A stretch of DNA of 64,000 bases, from NCBI RefSeq assembly GCF_003258295.1, contig NZ_QKYN01000040.1:1-64000 (forward strand), read 5' to 3'. How positions within the stretch are numbered: position 1 is the stretch's first letter; each line of letters opens with the position of its first letter. The notes under the pieces were generated by a model that saw only the letters and a list, made by a program, of their open reading frames with translations, was not told the origin of the DNA and searched no databases. The stretch comes from Streptacidiphilus pinicola. GTDB lineage: Bacteria > Actinomycetota > Actinomycetes > Streptomycetales > Streptomycetaceae. Positions 60,440 through 64,000 of this stretch are shown piece after piece. The translations under genes were made by a program, and so were the position numbers.

Positions 60440-62293
60440 CTAGTGGGTCGTGCTCGGGTACGGCGGGTAGACCGGCGCCGGCCAGGGGCCGCACTGCGTG
60501 GGGGTGATCCCGGAGTTGCCGCCCTCATCGGTGACGATGAAGTGCCCGATGTCGCAGCTGTAGCTGGGGGCCTTGCCCTGGTTGGCCTGGGCGACTCCGG
60601 TGGCGGTGACGTTCTTGACGGTCACTGAGGCGCCGGTCTGGTCCTGGAGAGCGAAGGTACCGGTGCCGCTGATGGTCACGGTGTCGAGGTTGACTCCGTT
60701 GACGGTGCCTTGGATCCATTGGATCGCTTCGTAGGGGCTCTGCTCGATCAGGGCGTTGCTGACGTCGAGCGGCCCGGCGATGGTGGCCTGCTGGGCGTCG
60801 AACCACAGGGCGCCGACGCCGAACTTCCAGTTCGGGTCGAGGTCGCCGTCCCGCAGCAGCGTGTTGTTCGAGATCGTGTAGAGGCCCACCGGGGTCGACT
60901 TGAACCGCTGGCCGATGTGGATGCCGCCGCCCTGGGTGATGCCGGTGTCCTCGACGAGGTTCCCGGTGATCGTGTTGTGGTCGCCGCCGTAGCCGGCGAT
61001 GCCGTTCGCCAACTGCTGCACTTGCACGGTGTTGTTCGAGATCGTGTCCTGGGAGTCCGCGCCGATACCGGCGTCCGCCCACAGGGCGAGTCCGTCGTCG
61101 CCGGTGTTGCGGATGTTGCTGTTGGTGATCGTCGAGCCGGTGACGCCGCCGTGGAGGTTGATGCCGTCGGCGGTGGTGTCGCGGATCCGCATACCGCTGA
61201 ACGTCAGGTTCGTCATGGGGCCGTCCATCCAGGCGCCGACCTTCATGTGCTCGACCCAGATGTTGCTCACGGTCGAGTTGCTCATCGCGCCGCCGATGCC
61301 GTTGACCTGGCAACTGTCGCACCGCTGTTGGACGTTGCCGGAGATCGCGAAGTTCGACAGGTGAACCTTGGTGCTCGGGTTCGGTGCCGCGTTGCCGTAG
61401 AGTCCCGGCGCCGTGCCCTTGATCGTCGAGTACCACATGCCGGCGCCCTCGACGGTGACGTCGTTCACGCTGAGGTGGCCCGGGATGTCGTACGTCCCGG
61501 GCGGGATCCACACGGTGCCGCCCGGACCCGCCGCGGCGATCGCGGCGTTGAACGCGCCGGTGGCGTCGGCGGCGCCGGTCGGGTCGGCGCCCTTGCTGGT
61601 CACACTGACCGAGCCGGCCGGTTGGGCGAGCGGCGCGGCCACGTTCTCGAAGTCGGCCAGGTCGATCGTGTACGAGGAAGCGGTGTCCTCCGAGTCGACC
61701 TGCAGCTTGAAGGTCGTGCCCGCCGGATAGGTCGTGGGCAGCAGCCGGTGGACCTCGTCGTAGAAGTGGTGCGGGTTGCCGCTGCTCGGGGTGTTGGTGA
61801 ACGGGTAGATGCCGTAGTACCAGCTGTACGCGTTGGTGAGCGTGAAGTCGGCCTGCTTGGCCCCGTTGACGTAGAGCGACAGCGGCGCGGTGTAGACGGC
61901 GCCGGTCGACGAGTCCGGGATGCTGTAGCGGAAGTCCATCGAGTTCGTGGCCACCGGCGTGGTGAACGTGACGTACTTGCCGGTGCCCTGCAACGTCACC
62001 GCCTTGCGGCCGGAGGCCTCGTCGGCCGGCTGACCCTGCGTGAAACTCGGACCGATGACGGTTCCGTTGGTGGGCTCGTGCTCCGCCTCGACCTCGGCGT
62101 AGGGCAGGCTCGCGCCGGTGCCGCCCGTGGCGGACGCGGCAGAGACGACCCTGGGCGTCACCGCGTGTGCCGCCGTCGCACCGAGCAACGCCGGCAGACC
62201 GGCTGAAGCGGAGACGAAGGCGACAACCAGGGCAGCGAAACGCCGGGGACGATGGAGCGAGGTGGCTGGGAAGGGGGACCGCGGGGCGGTCAT
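60440..62293 (-). CDS. Secreted parallel beta-helix glycanase, GH87 (alpha-1,3-glucanase)-like
   Basis: A 617-residue exported protein. Signal peptide with an Arg-rich start and core ALVVAFVSASAGLPALLGAT, cleaved near AHA-VTP. Residues about 55-205 form a CBM6/35-like domain (YAEVEAEHEPTNGTVIGPSF). Then comes a pectate-lyase-type beta helix (VSVTSKGADPTGAADATGAF; PPGTYDIPG) with the acidic cluster TTADGINLHGG and NTGDDGLALW, which matches the GH87 mutanase/mycodextranase active site. It would cut alpha-1,3-glucan of fungal walls or dental-type glucans. GAGGAGG lies 4 bases before the ATG. It ends without the usual C-terminal discoidin or anchor-D modules, remnants of which lie just downstream. 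Confidence 0.72.
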   Translation of the reverse strand: MTAPRSPFPATSLHRPRRFAALVVAFVSASAGLPALLGATAAHAVTPRVVSAASATGGTGASLPYAEVEAEHEPTNGTVIGPSFTQGQPADEASGRKAVTLQGTGKYVTFTTPVATNSMDFRYSIPDSSTGAVYTAPLSLYVNGAKQADFTLTNAYSWYYGIYPFTNTPSSGNPHHFYDEVHRLLPTTYPAGTTFKLQVDSEDTASSYTIDLADFENVAAPLAQPAGSVSVTSKGADPTGAADATGAFNAAIAAAGPGGTVWIPPGTYDIPGHLSVNDVTVEGAGMWYSTIKGTAPGLYGNAAPNPSTKVHLSNFAISGNVQQRCDSCQVNGIGGAMSNSTVSNIWVEHMKVGAWMDGPMTNLTFSGMRIRDTTADGINLHGGVTGSTITNSNIRNTGDDGLALWADAGIGADSQDTISNNTVQVQQLANGIAGYGGDHNTITGNLVEDTGITQGGGIHIGQRFKSTPVGLYTISNNTLLRDGDLDPNWKFGVGALWFDAQQATIAGPLDVSNALIEQSPYEAIQWIQGTVNGVNLDTVTISGTGTFALQDQTGASVTVKNVTATGVAQANQGKAPSYSCDIGHFIVTDEGGNSGITPTQCGPWPAPVYPPYPSTTH

Positions 62294-62449
62294 GCATCCT
62301 CCTCGGGCTCGGGTGGGTGGTCCGGTATCGGACGGTCGCAGGGCACATAGTTGCCCAGGCCACAGAGCAGAGCAAGATGCGGAACTGTCAATGAAAAATT
62401 TGAGCACAGTACCGAAAGCACGTGATGAACTCTCGGCGGAAGCCGAGCG

Positions 62450-63349
62450 TCATGGCCGTGGAGCCGCGGAGACCCTGGCCGCAAGGAGATCCATCAGCAC
62501 CCGGGCCGCCGGACTGGTCGCTTCCGGAACCGGCAGGAGCGCCGCGGCCTCGTAGGCCACACCGCCGTTGCCCTGCAGGGTCAGCGCAGCGAGGCGGGGG
62601 CGCTTGGACGCGAAGTGTCGCGGCACGACGGCGACGCCGAGCCCTTCGTCCACCAGGTCGAGCAGGCCGTGGACGTCGTTGACCTCCAGGGCGACAGTTC
62701 GCCGCATCCCCACGTCTGCGAAGACCGCGTCCGTGACGCGCCGCGGACCCCAGTCCGGATGGAAGTCGACGAACACCTCTCCGTCGAGGTCCGCGGGCAC
62801 CGGATCCGTCCCCGCCTGCGCCAGCCGATGGTCGGGATGGCACAGCACGATCATCGGTTGGCTGCTCAGCGGTACCGCGCGCAGCTGGTCCGGTTCTCCT
62901 TGGGTGCGGTAGCCGAGGGCCACGTCGAGGCGGCCCGCCGCCACCGCGGTCGTCAGCGCGGCCGAGCCGGACTGCCGCAGGCGTATCTCCACCTGCGGGC
63001 AGCGTTGCCGGAACCGCGCCAGCAGCCCCGCGAGGTGGATGCCGGGGATGCACTGTTCCGCGCCCAGCGTCAGGGTGCCGCGCAACACGCCCTGCACGGC
63101 GGCGACGGCCTCGCGCGCCGCGCGCTCCTGCGCGAGGATCCGCTCGGCCTCGACGAGCAGTGCCCGGCCGGCTTCGGTGAGTCGCACGCCCCTGGTCGAG
63201 CGCACGAACAGCGCGGCCTGCAGCTCGCGTTCCAGCGCGCGGATGGACGCCGAGAGCCCCGACTGGGAGATCGTGAGCCGCTCTGCCGCCCGCGTGAAAT
63301 GCCGTTCTTCGGCGACCGAAACGAAGTGATGAAGCTGGCGCATCTCCAT
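62450..63349 (-). CDS. LysR-family transcriptional regulator
   Basis: A 299-residue LysR protein: N-terminal HTH (MRQLHHFVSVAEERHFTRAA; SQSGLSASIRALERELQAAL) and the two-lobed effector domain (LGAEQCIPGIHLAGLLARFR; GRLDVALGYRTQGEPDQL; VDEGLGVAVVPRHFA). It is divergent from the aldo/keto reductase across 121 bases and probably controls it. A second ATG two codons in is an equally possible start. Confidence 0.9.
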   Translation of the reverse strand: MEMRQLHHFVSVAEERHFTRAAERLTISQSGLSASIRALERELQAALFVRSTRGVRLTEAGRALLVEAERILAQERAAREAVAAVQGVLRGTLTLGAEQCIPGIHLAGLLARFRQRCPQVEIRLRQSGSAALTTAVAAGRLDVALGYRTQGEPDQLRAVPLSSQPMIVLCHPDHRLAQAGTDPVPADLDGEVFVDFHPDWGPRRVTDAVFADVGMRRTVALEVNDVHGLLDLVDEGLGVAVVPRHFASKRPRLAALTLQGNGGVAYEAAALLPVPEATSPAARVLMDLLAARVSAAPRP

Positions 63350-63470
63350 GACCGAGAAGCGTAACTACTGAATCCGATCGCTTTCTCCTGTTGGACTAGA
63401 CCTCTCGCGATGCGACAGGGTGAGTGACCACCCCGGGAGCCCTGTCCGTCCACCCGTGCTTGGAGTCGCG

Positions 63471-64000
63471 TTGTACCTCGCCCACCCCGACCGCTACCAG
63501 GGCATGACCTACCGGCGTGTGGGACGCAGTGGCCTGCACCTGCCCGCCATCTCGCTCGGCCTGTGGCAGAACTTCGGCCCCAGCCGCCCGGCCGAGACGC
63601 AGCGGGCGATCCTGCGCCGCGCGTTCGACCTCGGCATCACCCACTTCGACCTCGCCGACAACTACGGGCCGCCCGGCGGGGCCGCCGAAACCGCGCTCGG
63701 CGAGGCGCTCAGGGCGGACTTCACGCACCACCGCGACGAACTGGTGATCTCCACGAAGGCCGGATACCGGATGTGGCCCGGCCCGTACGGGGAGTGGGGA
63801 TCGCGCAAGCACGTTCTGTCCTCGCTCGGCCAGTGCCTGGGCCGGCTGGGCGTGGACTACGTCGACATCTTCTACTCGCACCGCTACGACCCCGACACGC
63901 CGTTGGCGGAGACCATGGGCGCACTGCACAGCGCGGTGCAGCAGGGCAAGGCGCTGTACGTCGGCGTCTCCAACTACCCGCCGGAGCAGACCCGCGAAGC
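63471..64000 (+). CDS. Aldo/keto reductase, YghZ/voltage-channel-beta type (partial)
   Basis: The frame is open from TTG 63471 to the window edge, about 177 residues. The product begins YLAHPDRYQGMTYRRVGRSG and then LHLPAISLGLWQNFG, the standard N terminus of YghZ-type L-glyceraldehyde 3-phosphate reductases; HFDLADNYGPPGGAAE carries the catalytic Asp and Tyr, ISTKAGYRMWPGPYGEWGSR the Lys, and FYSHRYDPDTP the His. GGAG lies 5 bases before TTG; an ATG 11 codons later would cut conserved sequence. The C-terminal half is outside the window. Confidence 0.88.
   Translation, partial: MYLAHPDRYQGMTYRRVGRSGLHLPAISLGLWQNFGPSRPAETQRAILRRAFDLGITHFDLADNYGPPGGAAETALGEALRADFTHHRDELVISTKAGYRMWPGPYGEWGSRKHVLSSLGQCLGRLGVDYVDIFYSHRYDPDTPLAETMGALHSAVQQGKALYVGVSNYPPEQTRE

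Overview
The window is very GC-rich actinomycete DNA with GTG/TTG starts, short overlapping operons and several leaderless genes. The family mix (a Streptomyces-type contractile injection system, large ATP-binding LuxR regulators, a class E sortase, an F420/PPOX oxidoreductase, GH27 and GH87-like secreted glycosidases) points to a Streptomycetaceae-like organism (Streptomyces, Kitasatospora or Streptacidiphilus). Genus is inference. I saw no tRNA, rRNA, CRISPR array or insertion sequence.

Region 1 (1-13010): one end of a phage-tail-like contractile injection system (eCIS/CIS). It holds a tail assembly protein (cut by the window edge), tube, sheath, a DUF4157 HELTH protein, a membrane-anchored ricin-lectin protein on the opposite strand, an AAA+ ATPase and a DUF4255 cap-type protein, followed by two LuxR-type regulators. 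A second protein at 17328-18932 carries the same LQRxAGNAAVTR N-terminal signature as the DUF4157 protein plus a nuclease-like His/Asn core, so it may be an unlinked effector.

Region 2 (13030-17219): HxlR regulator and divergent quinone oxidoreductase, PPOX oxidoreductase, 2-hydroxyacid dehydrogenase, NAD kinase.

Region 3 (18940-25875): a complete PEP-dependent dihydroxyacetone kinase system. EI, DhaL, DhaK and an aquaglyceroporin are on the minus strand; DhaM, HPr and an aldo/keto reductase are on the plus strand; an IclR regulator lies between. DhaM, HPr and EI are separate proteins here.

Region 4 (25918-36963): permease, secreted Ig-like protein, acyl-CoA dehydrogenase pair beside two gene remnants, cold-shock protein with a terminator-like leader, agmatinase, and a PucR regulator whose HTH domain is cut off by an in-frame TGA.

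Region 5 (37134-45689): a surface glycan and protein-sorting locus. Polysaccharide deacetylase, FemAB-like acyltransferase and a MurJ-family flippase are on the plus strand. A convergent five-gene operon encodes a secreted C-terminally anchored protein, WecB-type epimerase, a 51-residue LAATG/TM peptide, an exosortase-fold membrane protein and a GT2 synthase, with a class E sortase just upstream. This resembles Gram-negative PEP-CTERM/EpsH exosortase loci rebuilt in an actinomycete and is the strongest candidate for an under-described system.

Region 6 (46341-57469): a galactoside/amino-sugar cluster with DeoR regulator, secreted GH27 alpha-galactosidase, class II aldolase, PfkB kinase, ROK kinase, SIS isomerase, and an ABC importer with two paralogous binding proteins. 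Together they suggest uptake of galacto-oligosaccharides or galactosamine and breakdown through tagatose phosphates. Region 7 (57906-64000): TetR/GH1 divergent pair, secreted GH87-like beta-helix enzyme with a decayed neighbour, LysR regulator and a truncated aldo/keto reductase.
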